DNA of 64,000 nt from Glossina fuscipes (GCF_014805625.2 NW_023998415.1:33190170-33254169), one strand, 5' to 3'; shown: positions 50,940 through 60,928, numbered from the stretch's first letter. Translations and numbers: made by a program. The notes: a model not told the origin generated them from the letters alone.

Positions 50940-52525
50940 TCAGCCTGGTGGTATGTAGAATAAATACGAAGAAAAAAAGAGGAAAATTTAATAAAGATAA
51001 ACTACAAATAAATAAAAAGTAAAATCAAATAAAGCCAGAATTGAATTATTATTCAAAAATTAACGAAATAACTAAATTTGCATAAACAAAAACTTCAACC
51101 TATTGGTTCTCAAACAAAAAAAAAATAATAATAATAAAAATAAAACAAAAAAAAAAAAAAAAAACGATATCTTACAAATTTTATAAATAATTGAGTTTTA
51201 CATCGAATTCTTACATTTTAAGCAACGGGTATTAAACTTGATCAATTTAAAAAAAACAAAAACAAAAAAGCCTCATTTCACACATAAAAAAGAAGAAAGA
51301 AGAAATGAACTAAACCCTAACATTATGATGATGAAGGAAAGCTCTTCTCCGGAACGGTTCACAATTTTCTTTGCACGCCATTTGGATGAATCGTAATTTT
51401 GATATTTTTCAAATATTTCGTATATTTCGTCATAAATTAGACATTTGTATTAGTGTAAAGACAACAAGAATAATTTTTAAACAAAATTAACAATTTTATT
51501 GCCTCCTTATTACTGTTGATTATTTTGAAACGAGAATAATAAATAAAAATAAAATAACCAAAGAGATTACATGCATCCGCGAGACAAATCTTCTATAATC
51601 ACTTGAAGGTATTTTTCTTTTGCTTTCGAATTAACATTAACATTTATGTCAAATTCCAAACGAATACTTGCTGCTGTACGTTGTAGGGTATAATTTCTTG
51701 CATGATTAATGTCAATCTGGGAATACTTTCGCCAACTTTCAGCTTTCTATTTCCATTTTGCATATCATGCAACCTATAACAAATGGACGGACAAATTTGG
51801 AATTTTACTCTTATCAGTAAAATGTATCTATTTAAGACATTCTTGAACAACGAACCGCGTATACATTCACCCATTGGTACAAGTTATAGCCGATAGCCAT
51901 AATTTTAATTTTATTGTTTTGCATTAATAGGCCAACGTGTATACGCACACGCCACTCTGTAGCAATGTAATAAGATTAATATCTGGCAATTTCAATTGTC
52001 AACACACGGATTAAACGATCGTGAAATTTCAAATGATGATTTGATAGGATAGACTGAAGGACACTCTGCTCGTGCAATCTTGATCGTTACAACGAACGGA
52101 CAAAACATAACCAATAAATCGCGTTGCATCTTCGCTTTCACTCTGCTCCATACCTCTCTTTCAAGTTCTTCCCGATATAATTCTAGGTGTTGAAATTATT
52201 TCAAAAATTTAATATTTTCCCCTAGAGTCAGTATGAAGAATAATTAATTAACACTTTAAAAAACTAATTGTTAACAAATAAATTTCTTTTAATAGAGTGT
52301 AATAACTAAAAAACATATATATTGAGTAGTATTACACTCGTTATTTATATGTGAATTGTTCCTTTTCATTTTGTACGTATATCGCTCGCTGTTAACTTAT
52401 TTATTGAGAACTCATTTATATAAAATAAATTAACTTTGATCTCTTATTTAAAAAAAAAATATATATATATATATATGAATAATGCAATTAATTAAACATC
52501 ATTTTCAAAACTATACCAAATTTAT

Positions 52526-52550
52526 TGACTAGAGAGAGTTCACGCTCCTT
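52526..52550 (-). promoter_or_regulatory. miR-279/286/996-family target site, proximal
   Basis: The plus strand reads TGACTAGA at 52,526-52,533, so the nerfin-1 transcript would carry the full 8-mer seed match TCTAGTCA. After a 7-nt spacer the plus strand reads CACGCTCCTT at 52,541-52,550, matching 8 of 10 bases of the miR-279 3' half. The site lies about 515 nt after the stop codon. nerfin-1 is an established miR-279 target in Drosophila. Confidence 0.65.
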
Positions 52551-52609
52551 CGTTAAGCTTAAAAACTGCAAAAAAGTTTTCGTTTAAATTTAAATAAAAT
52601 CCTATATAA

Positions 52610-52630
52610 TCTTTGGTACGCTTAGCTGTA
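52610..52630 (-). promoter_or_regulatory. miR-9-family target site with 3' supplementary pairing
   Basis: The plus strand reads TCTTTGGT at 52,610-52,617 and AGCTGTA at 52,624-52,630. Mature miR-9a contains the same two blocks separated by five bases instead of six. The transcript would thus have a full 8-mer seed match plus a 7-bp 3' pairing, about 430 nt after the stop and 60-80 nt from the proximal miR-279 site. Confidence 0.65.
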
Positions 52631-53048
52631 GTAGGTGAAAAATCCAAACGGAAACTAGAAGAACAAAACTAAACTACATTTAAAGAAAAGAAAAAAACAA
52701 AAAAAAAACAAAACTTAAAATGAAATAAAAAAAAAAAAAAAAAACAAAAAAAACAAATACGATAAATACAAAAAATAAATACAAAACAACCCTTGAACAC
52801 AGTATCATATACGTATATGTATAGAATGACAATCAAAAGAAATTATATACAATTAAAATTCACCTGCTTCTCTAGGCAACCAACTATATGGCAACACCCC
52901 CCTTGACACTACTTCAATAATACAATATTTCTTTATTCAATTGTTTACTTACTGCAAACACTATACGATTATATATGCGCAGCATTGAAAGAGATGTTAT
53001 CCCCCCATTTGCCTCACCATTCGTTTGTACGATAAAGTGAATTATCGG

Positions 53049-54452
53049 TTAGTGAGCCAGTGTCGTGTGTTGTATAACTGAAGCGCAATTTCTTAAATTT
53101 GTTAAGGCTGCTGCCGCTATATTCTCCTCTTCCGTTAGCCCGGTCTCAATTATTTGCAAGCGACCATAACCATTCGAGTTAGATGAGCTGCTGCAATTTG
53201 ATATGGAATCTTCTTGATCGAAGGAATGATGCGTTTCCGGCGTATACAATAGCTCTTCGTGTTTGATGTTATCGCTAACAGAGATTTCGGAAAACTCAAC
53301 ATTCTCAACCGATTTTATGGCATCTTTATTATGCGTTAATTGATGCTTGCGTAGATAAGCTTGTCGTTTGAATTTTTTTCCGCAATCTATACAATTGAAA
53401 TTGACATGTGTAACTGTAGATGCATTCGATTTTTTCATATTTTTGTCTAAACGATTTTCTTTTCTTGCATTTAACGGCTGTATAGTATTGACAGTATTGG
53501 CGCGTCCATTCTCCTTCCGTGGTTTATGCCAACGACGATGCGATGCTAAATTAGCCGGACAATTGAATTGTTTACCGCATTCGGGACAACGATACTCTAA
53601 CAAGACAATGCAGGCGCAACGATGTTGAGCTAAACCGAAAGCATCATCAAATTTTAATCGGCATAGCTTGCATATATAATCACCGATAACATTTTTGATT
53701 GCAGCTAATTCCGCTTTGGTTTCTTCCGTGATTTCTACGATATTGTATTTGGGATCTATATCGCCATTGCTATATTGCACCAAACCATCCGTAATATCCT
53801 CTAAAGGGCGTATAATAGTGCCTGATACAGGCGAACTGGTATCCTCATCGAATTTCAATTTGCGTATAGCCTTGTGGCGCCCGGACGATTTATTAGCAAC
53901 GGCCGAAGTATGAGATTTTCCAGTTCTTGGCGCCTTATCGGTATATCGTATAGGCTTTGTGGGTGTATTTTCAAGGGGACACTCTTCAGGGATTATCTCT
54001 ACTTTAGTAGATTTATTAGGATTATCTGCACAGACTTCAACCGATTCGATTTCTGAAAAGTTTCTTTTAATCGGCGTTAACGGTGGCGTTATAGGCTTTA
54101 TATGATTTTTCGTTTCTAATATGGTCACAGTAGTAGTTGTGCTAATAACCGATGTATTTGTCGTCGTAGTAGGCTCGGTATAAACCTCAGTGAAATTGCT
54201 CGCAACTGGAACATCGTTAACAAGTTGTGGTGACATTGGTTTGCGGGATAAATCTAAAGGAATTTCACTTTTAGTTTTAATGTTCAAATAACGGCTACGG
54301 TATTTGGGTGGTAAAGAAGCCACTGTTGTCAGTAAACCCAAACCATGCGGCATGCCGCTTATGGAGTGGGCGTAGGTCGAATTGTTATGATGCTGTTGTT
54401 GCTGTGGCTGCTGCTGCTGCTGCTGTTGCTGATGTTGGGTGATGGCAGCCAT
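53049..54452 (-). CDS. nerfin-1: Nerfin-1 / INSM1-like zinc-finger transcription factor, complete single-exon CDS
   Basis: The frame encodes 467 residues ending in TAA; fly Nerfin-1 has about 470. Family knowledge: a nuclear C2H2 factor, transiently expressed in neural precursors and young neurons, for axon guidance and maintenance of neuronal fate. Seen in the sequence: a polyglutamine/His tract (about 6-22), a PLDLS motif (65-69) matching the CtBP co-repressor consensus, Thr/Pro-rich linkers (94-127), and a basic stretch (192-200). Three fingers follow. ZF1 has C261, C264, H277 and C279 or C281. ZF2 (C289, C292, H305, H309) lies in the family signature CPANLASHRRWHKPR. ZF3 has C354, C357, H370, H374. 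A Ser/Asn-rich acidic tail closes the protein. The frame stays open upstream to a stop at 54,599 but has no ATG there (a 21-codon extension would need a TTG). The ATG at 54,452 has A at -3 and G at +4 and is the first ATG after the predicted start site. Nerfin-2 is the alternative, but length and three fingers favour Nerfin-1. Confidence 0.92.
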   Translation of the reverse strand: MAAITQHQQQQQQQQPQQQQHHNNSTYAHSISGMPHGLGLLTTVASLPPKYRSRYLNIKTKSEIPLDLSRKPMSPQLVNDVPVASNFTEVYTEPTTTTNTSVISTTTTVTILETKNHIKPITPPLTPIKRNFSEIESVEVCADNPNKSTKVEIIPEECPLENTPTKPIRYTDKAPRTGKSHTSAVANKSSGRHKAIRKLKFDEDTSSPVSGTIIRPLEDITDGLVQYSNGDIDPKYNIVEITEETKAELAAIKNVIGDYICKLCRLKFDDAFGLAQHRCACIVLLEYRCPECGKQFNCPANLASHRRWHKPRKENGRANTVNTIQPLNARKENRLDKNMKKSNASTVTHVNFNCIDCGKKFKRQAYLRKHQLTHNKDAIKSVENVEFSEISVSDNIKHEELLYTPETHHSFDQEDSISNCSSSSNSNGYGRLQIIETGLTEEENIAAAALTNLRNCASVIQHTTLAH

Positions 54453-54752
54453 TATTATAATGCACTGCACTGAGTTCGTAATTATTTTTAAAAATGATTT
54501 CAAAACACTTTTCAAAAACTTTTTAACACAACTTTTATGATTTACTTTAAACTCGAATAAGGAGAAAATTAATGCTGAACAATAGTGAAAAAAAAATTAT
54601 TGATTAAAAAAAAAAAAGAAAAGAAAAACTTAACAAAAATATTTGCAACGTGTTAAAAGAAGAGAGAGAACTAAAATTCGAGTGAGATTAACGCGTCTCG
54701 TCTCGTTGCTGTTTGTGCTGTATGTGTTCTATGCGGTGTCTATGCTGAGAAT
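54453..54752 (-). other. nerfin-1: Predicted 5' UTR of nerfin-1
   Basis: This is the 300-nt stretch between the predicted Initiator and the chosen start codon. It contains no ATG in any frame on the minus strand, which is improbable by chance in 300 nt and supports both the start codon and the transcription start. No splice sites are needed to join it to the coding exon. It includes A-rich and GA-rich tracts. Confidence 0.55.
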
Positions 54753-54784
54753 GACTAACCTAACATCCTGCGGCTTATTTTATA
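54749..54784 (-). promoter_or_regulatory. Core promoter of nerfin-1: TATA box and Initiator
   Basis: On the minus strand a TATAAAA box occupies 54,784-54,778. A TCATTC, which fits the insect Initiator consensus TCAKTY, occupies 54,754-54,749, with the +1 A at 54,752. The first T of the TATA box is at -32, next to the canonical -31/-30 position. No DPE-like RGWYV is seen at +28. The element lies 300 nt upstream of the start codon, on the same strand. The match is by inspection; no transcript data are available. Confidence 0.6.
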
Positions 54785-54984
54785 TGCCTTGAAAAAACCC
54801 ACCGAAAAGGCAGAAACCAAAGCAGCCAAAGTATTCAATAAACGCTGCGAAACGTACGAATGTACGGCCAACCAAGCGACCTACCTTCCAACCAGACAAA
54901 AAAAAAAAAAAAAAAAAAACTAAACCCATTTCAACCCCCAATTTGATGTCCTTTTAGACTGTCTGTAACACTGTCTGAGTGCCT

Positions 54985-55028
54985 GGCTCAGTTCAGTTCA
55001 GTTCAGTTTAGTTCAATTCAGTTCAGTG
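54985..55028. repeat. CAGTT pentamer array upstream of the nerfin-1 promoter
   Basis: About eight imperfect tandem copies of CAGTT (variants TAGTT and CAATT) lie some 200-240 bp upstream of the predicted TATA box. The function is unknown; it may be a simple repeat. Confidence 0.7.
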
Positions 55029-56759
55029 TAAAAGGGAAAAAATCATATAGCACCATAAGCGTATAGTGTGGCACACATATACACTTTTATTTAACAGCCA
55101 CACACATATTTTCATTCTCTGTTCACTCATTGAACATTAGTCACCCTTTTTTCCAACATAGCGCCCTTACACACAAACACATTCACATATATGCAGATCT
55201 ACAAGCACTGGCTTACACATACGCTTACTGTTGTAATCTTCGTCATCATAGCAGCAGAGCCGGCGTCAGTGAAAGTCCTTTGCACTCTCTTCTACTTTTA
55301 TTTATTTATTTATTTAATTTTTTTTTTTATTTATTTACTTATTTATTTATTTATTTATTTATGTTTTTATTTTTATTTTCATTTTTTTTTTTTTTTTTTT
55401 GAGGTTTTACTATTATCATTATCGTTGCTGTTGTTGCGATTGTTACTATTGTATTGCATTTTTACTACGCTAAACAATTACTACGTATACATATATATCT
55501 ATATGAGCACATAAAAATATACATACATACATATACGTACCAAAATGTTACAATACCACGTAGAGTTCATTTCAGTTTTGCTTTAAATATTTTACTGGTG
55601 GGGTAGGTATGCGTTTCATTGTTGCTCGCTTGGCTTTATATATATTTACCGTTGCTTGGCAGTGCAGTTATGGTAAATGTAATGCATGAGCTTTTTTTTC
55701 ACATTTTTTTCCCCTATTAACCGGAAATACTTTTACGTTTGCTTTACAATTCCTCTTTTTGTATTAGTATTCGTATTCCGTATTACTGCGGTTATCTCTA
55801 TTCACTTTGTACACTGGTATCTTATTTTAATACACATTTCTGCTGCATAAACCTTACTCTGCTCGGGCAGCATTATTTACTTTCATTAAGTTTTACTGCT
55901 TTACTGCTTCATATTCCAAGTACTGGGGGGTTAAAACGTGGCACGATGTGCCTTCTAATGTTTCTGATGCATGCAACGTTCTATTGGCGGTTCCAGCAGA
56001 AAGATAAGAACCTTTCAAATTGACGGCAATACGTTCAAACAATATGTCGTCATTAAATAAATGTTCATTCTATTTACAAAAAATCAAAAGAATTTTTTTT
56101 TTCTTTTTGAAATTCAACCAACGCCAGAAAGAAATGCAACAAAATTTTATCCAAAAGTATTTGTACAACAAATCGTGATAAAATTTGTCAAACTTATCCA
56201 CTTTAACAAGAAAATATTGTTCGATAATTCAATTATTTCAACGTCTGTAACGAGATTATATTCTCATCTAAATGGTAAATACGTGAGATTGACGGTTTTT
56301 TGAAAGTAACCGCACATTAATCAATCTATTTGTACGCTACCATAGACATCTCTAGCAAATGAAAGTCGTAAGCTGCTCATGAAATGTTGTTCCCCGAAAT
56401 TGTTTCCTTTTTTTTTCGGCTGGGTTCTCGAGAACTTGGGCGTATTTTGAACCCTGGCTGATGGAGAACTTAAATCCAGAATCTATTGCAAAATAACGCA
56501 AACGGTTTCAAAAACAGTTAATTGATCGACATTGAAATACTATGCGATATAGGGACTCATCAAATAATGATCATTAAAACGATTGGTTAATTGTCCTCAA
56601 TTGTTTCTTGTCCACCTAAGGAAGAATCATCTTAGGGCCAAAAATGTCCGTAATGTGAGCGGTTGTTGTAAGCGGTTATGTAGCTACGGTGGTAAGACTA
56701 AGTTTTCTGCCAATATTTTTATGTAATACATACCGAGCTCCTTCACTGGGGCTAAACCC
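55029..56759. other. Upstream flank of nerfin-1
   Basis: AT-rich with the ATTT tract. It may hold neural enhancers by position, but no binding-site cluster could be identified by eye. Confidence 0.35.
55295..55365. repeat. (ATTT)n tract
   Basis: Interrupted ATTT repeat followed by poly-T at 55,383-55,400. Confidence 0.85.
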
Positions 56760-57440
56760 CAGTAAAGCTCTTGAACGAATAGACAATTAATTCTCATTTA
56801 ATAAATGTCTCCCATACGCGTAGGAACCACGCTGTTCAAGAAGGATTGTTGGTACAGGAGGATGGAGAAAGGGAATAGTGTTTGTGTACGTTTGTTATAA
56901 ATATGGAAAAATCAACCACGGCAAGAAAGATTCGTGCTGGTAGTTTGTTCCAAATGTGCGTGATGCTGTTAAAAAATGACGAGTCACGGTAGTGTGCCGT
57001 ACGATAAACAGAAAATTCCATAAGTAATGGATGGGAACGCGGAGAAAACCTTGTAGTCCTGTTAAAGAACTTAATTGATAGACAAAACTCTCTTTTTCAT
57101 CTAAAGAGCACTTTTCGGGGATGTACGTGCCCTCGCTACGCTGAAGCCGCCTAAACCTATTGTTATATGCAATCGAGCGCATTCAAGCAAAGTTTGGCGA
57201 CTCCCGCGCACGCATAGGAGTTGCAATCAAGCGGTTTTTAGACAACCTAGATCCTTCACTGTATCTTTCGACACTTTGAATACATGCTCCGTCAAACGAA
57301 CATCATTGTGCAGTCTCATATCTGGAATGTCATTGGACTGCCAAATCCTCCGCATTAACATTCAGTGCGTTAAAAGGCAGCCCTTTGTTTTCGTGACATC
57401 AAACTCCACTCCCTTAGCTTGATCCTATCTACCACGTTTT
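56760..57440 (-). pseudogene. Non-LTR retrotransposon (LINE) ORF2 3' relic
   Basis: The minus strand carries VYRTAHYRDSSFFNSITHIW followed by NKLPARIF (57,000-56,925), the typical C-terminal end of LINE reverse-transcriptase ORFs (YRTxxxxxSFFxRxxxxWNxLP). Upstream is RFRRLQRSEGTYIPEK with a broken FVYQL block, and about 250 bp further VKDLGCL, matching the VKDLGVLLD motif after the RT core. Frames shift several times. The clade is uncertain (CR1/Kiri- or Jockey-like). Confidence 0.55.
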
Positions 57441-58239
57441 GATCGCAAAATTCTACATATTCTTGATGTACCTTCCATTAATACTTCTGAATACTGCAAA
57501 TGAAATGCATATATATATATATATATGACAATGTCTATATAGTCCATTTCCCATTGGTGAAGATCTGTGAAAAGCATTTATCCATATAGCGAGAGCAACG
57601 ATAATTTTCTTTCATTTCATTTTCTTTTTCTTTTTTTTATCCTTTTGGTTCATTAGATGCGATTTTTTAGGTACAATAAGATGGACCTCTAATTGAAAAA
57701 TTAAAATAAAAAAAATAAAAAATACTTCAGGCGACATTTAGACAAGAAGTAATTCTAACAGATTTGTACTTTTAAACAAGGTATCATAACCTCAAGTTAT
57801 ATTTGAAACATATTACAAAGATATCTCGGTTTATGCGACGACAGAAGGAACTGCCAACCAATTAGCAAGTGACTCGAATTATTAAATACCATAGTCAATG
57901 ATGCGCGACATTTACGAGAATTAAAACCCGAATAGTAGACTTTTAAGTGTGGTAGAGGTTAAGGTGTGTAAACGCTTTCTCTTTTTCAAATTTAACAAGC
58001 CGCATACCATTGTTTTGTTTTTGTCATAATATTTAAAATGATTCAAAAGAGGACGTTTTGCCGATCATTTTCGACGCCATAGCCGCACGACAAAGCTCGC
58101 CCATACATCGTCAATTCGAACAAGCAAACCGTTCAGATTGAAGCAAAGGCTCTCCCGTAGCCATCTTCTCTTTAAGAGACTGCTCACAAATACCCGAAAA
58201 CTCTATATAATTAACAGCCCATATAACACATTACTTAAT

Positions 58240-58560
58240 AATCTTCCATTCTGGCAGATATGTGACAACACTATTGACAAACTCATATGATTTCTGGACA
58301 GTACGAGTCTTCAAATTGTACGTGTCAAAATTTGATGACATTTTGACCATTAGTTTCCAAATTACAATTGTTTTAGTGAGACAACTTTTTCGGTTGCTGT
58401 GAGCATTTTCCGCCAATTTCCATCGACTGGACTGACTGCCAATTTAACTTCGCAGTGCAGCAATGAACCTGCGTTTCATCCTTTGTCCCACATAGTGTGC
58501 AAAAATCCTATTCATTCCTCCTAAACAGCGTCAAGCAGCGCTCGAAATTATCAAGACATT
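58240..58560 (-). pseudogene. Internally deleted mariner element
   Basis: The left terminal repeat on the plus strand (58,246-58,295) shares CTATTGACAAACTCATATGAT with the 45 kb mariner end. On the minus strand one frame reads KDETQVHCCTAKLNWQSV followed by MEIGGKCSQQPKKLS, the block around the first catalytic Asp (usual DETWxHHYTPE). That block lies only about 200 bp from the terminal repeat, so most of the C-terminal half has been deleted. Confidence 0.6.
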
Positions 58561-59889
58561 GTTGTCAAGAGTGAGCAGCGGCGACAACCACTTCAAACAG
58601 TAAATAGTAATACGCTGCCTTCTCATATCCTGAACATGTCAAGCTACGCACGCATGTCACGCAACTTCGGTTTTCGGTTTTCCAAAACAATTCCGTGCAC
58701 TTTTTTTACGTTTTTTACAAAAATTTACAGATTCGGGCGATGACGAGTGTTCAGCATCATCGGTATGCATACGATAGTGTTTCAAATTAATGAATCACAT
58801 ATTTTGGAAAATCAATTTCTCAAACAATTTCATCATGTCTACCCATATGCTATTATGTTTAACCTAAGCAGAGCAATTTTTAAAATGTTTTAACGAAATT
58901 TGATACATTGACCTAACTTGGCGCTAGAACGAGTTCTATTAAAGAAGACTTGGACTGGGGCATTTTTGTGACAACTTAACTTAGTATCAAAGCGGTTTCC
59001 TAAATGGTTTGACATACGAAATAGTTGTCAAAAATGGAGATCGAATGCACGCCTTCCAATCTAACCATTCCTGCTATTACTACTTACTAATGTTTTATAA
59101 CGAAAATTAGTCCACAATAGCAATTTGGCCTAAAAATTATATATGAACATTGCACCTTTAAGAGTTTTCACAGAAAGTAAGTCCTTATCTGGCAAAAAGT
59201 CTAATTCTTATCAATTTGTGATGAAGATAAGCGAAGAATAAAAACATCTTGGACACGAAAGTTCAGGTATTGCGTCCGGGCCCACTCAAGAGCAACTATG
59301 ACAAGCACCGTTTTACATGGGACATATTTTTTTGATGTTGATTGAGAGCATTGAATACCCGACCTTGCCTTGCTATAAACTTTTCACAGTGACTTGCAGC
59401 CTTATTCTTTGGATATCTAATAGACTGATTGTGATCGAAATCTGCTCATATCCTCCTTTATTTGATTTTGATATGTATGATATATTGTTTTGATTATGAT
59501 AATTATAAGCCCTCTGCGCAAATGGGTGGACGGCCTATCACGGCAAGAAAGGAATTTGAGTTTTGCTTGTGACAGCCAGACAGCTCAACACAAGGCAATA
59601 TCTTAGACTATAGATGAGATTTGAAAATATTGTCTATATTACACATATACCCATAAAACGAACTCACTTGCGTCTTGTAATAATGAATGATTTTTTTTCG
59701 AAAGATTTTAAATATCGTATATTAACGGCTGAAAATATAACGTAGAGTGACTTACCGCACCATGTGTATGTAAGTATATATGTATGTATGTTATTTATTT
59801 TGATTAAAATTTTTCTCATTCGTTCAGTACACTCCCCCTTACCAGGCATGTATATATGAAATAAGAATTGTTGCATAGTAAGTACACAA

Positions 59890-60130
59890 ATACAGGAAAA
59901 TAAATTTTATTCAAAGTATTACCCATCGCTAGATATAAATTGTTCCCATCTGTTTAAAAGTTTGTGAATGCCACCAAAAAACTATTGTCCTTTTGAGGCA
60001 GAACTGTCCGTGAATGTCGCTGGGCAGCATCTCACTTCGATGCAAACAAATGGTAATCCCAAGAACACGAGTTTGGTGAGTCACCCATATTGGCTAGTAT
60101 TTCCAAGTTATGTGTTTCCAACATATTGCG
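59890..60130 (-). pseudogene. Mariner transposase C-terminal fragment
   Basis: The minus strand reads DSPNSCSWDYHLFASK then a stop, matching SPDLAPSDYHLFASM with the third catalytic Asp kept. A degraded segment resembling LxxxWxxxxxSxGxYF follows (TNF-stop-TDGNNLYLAMGNTL). Only this C-terminal part is present. Confidence 0.55.
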
Positions 60131-60289
60131 AATCAACTTACATGGATGTTTAGTCGAATGCCAGATCAAAAATTAATCTGATCTGCTTTTTTTTTCTACC
60201 CATCAACGAAAGTCAAAACATTTGCAACAACTAGAAGAAAGCATAAGAGACTTCCCAAAGTGTATATATTCATGATCAACTTAAAATTC

Positions 60290-60928
60290 TGAATTGATTT
60301 AAGCATGTCCGTCTGCCCGTCTGTGTAATCTCTCGCCGCAAAAATTAAGCTATCGACCTCAAATTTGAAACAAACAACGAAAGTTCGTGCTCGCAGATTG
60401 GTATTGAAAATGGACCAAATCGGTCGAAGAAAGCACGTCCACAGTCCCACGTAAATTGAGAACATTTCCGCTTTTCAAAAAGAAACAAAAAATTGCTTTT
60501 TTTCTTATCACTCATAAACTAAGGCGGAGAAAGGTACAAGAACTGAAACGCATATTCTACGGCTGATGGCGGTAGCACCTGTACAAAAATGAAAAAAAAT
60601 GACCATCCCACGTTATAGTGAGTAGTATATAAATTCTTGCCCCGTTTCAAATTCGAAGTGCACCTTAACATGTCCGTCTGTCCATCTGTCTGTCTACGCA
60701 GCTATAATAAACATTTTTCCGATAGCGAAAATGATGATATCGCCTAAAAGTTTGTTAAAGAACTTGAAAGTGACGCCCACATGCTCCTACGACAAAAACT
60801 TTTCTTTTGTAATTAGAAAAAATCAGCTGCGCTCGCTCTTTATTATATAGCGTAAAAATGTAGTCCTTTCACTTGGTGATGGGTACAAAAGATTCGATCA
60901 CGACCGAATATAATTTTCTTGCTTGTTT
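60290..60928 (+). repeat. Family A dispersed repeat, copy in the upstream flank
   Basis: It aligns with the 16,430-17,078 copy. It carries AAGCATGTCCGTCTGCCCG, AAGCTATCGACCTCAAATTT, GATTGGTATTGAAAATGGAC, CACGTAAATTGAGAAC, ACATGTCCGTCTGTCC, and the terminal stem GATTCGATCACGACCGAATA followed by TTTTCTTGCTTGTTT. Confidence 0.65.

Larger units (their letters stand above)
48570..53048 (-). other. nerfin-1: Predicted long 3' UTR of nerfin-1
   Basis: No ORF of note follows the stop codon on this strand for over 4 kb. The stretch instead carries minus-strand microRNA-type sites clustered at 0.4-0.5 kb and at 3.0-3.8 kb after the stop, together with U-rich and AT microsatellite tracts. Candidate AATAAA poly(A) signals on the minus strand are at 52,937-52,932 (proximal), near 52,526-52,521 and 52,396-52,391, and a closely spaced distal pair at 48,600-48,595 and 48,575-48,570. 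The distal end is chosen because it lies beyond the last good microRNA site and just before a family B repeat. Part of the stretch (about 50,760-50,870, and perhaps 51,600-51,900) looks repeat-derived. The boundary is inference; a shorter transcript using a proximal signal is possible. Confidence 0.45.

Noticed and set aside
53368..54056. Plus-strand frames opposite nerfin-1
   Set aside because: They are antisense shadows of the coding exon with no own support.
54453..54515. A 21-residue N-terminal extension of Nerfin-1
   Set aside because: Its first codon is TTG, not ATG, and no in-frame ATG exists upstream to the stop at 54,599. The ATG at 54,452 has a better context.
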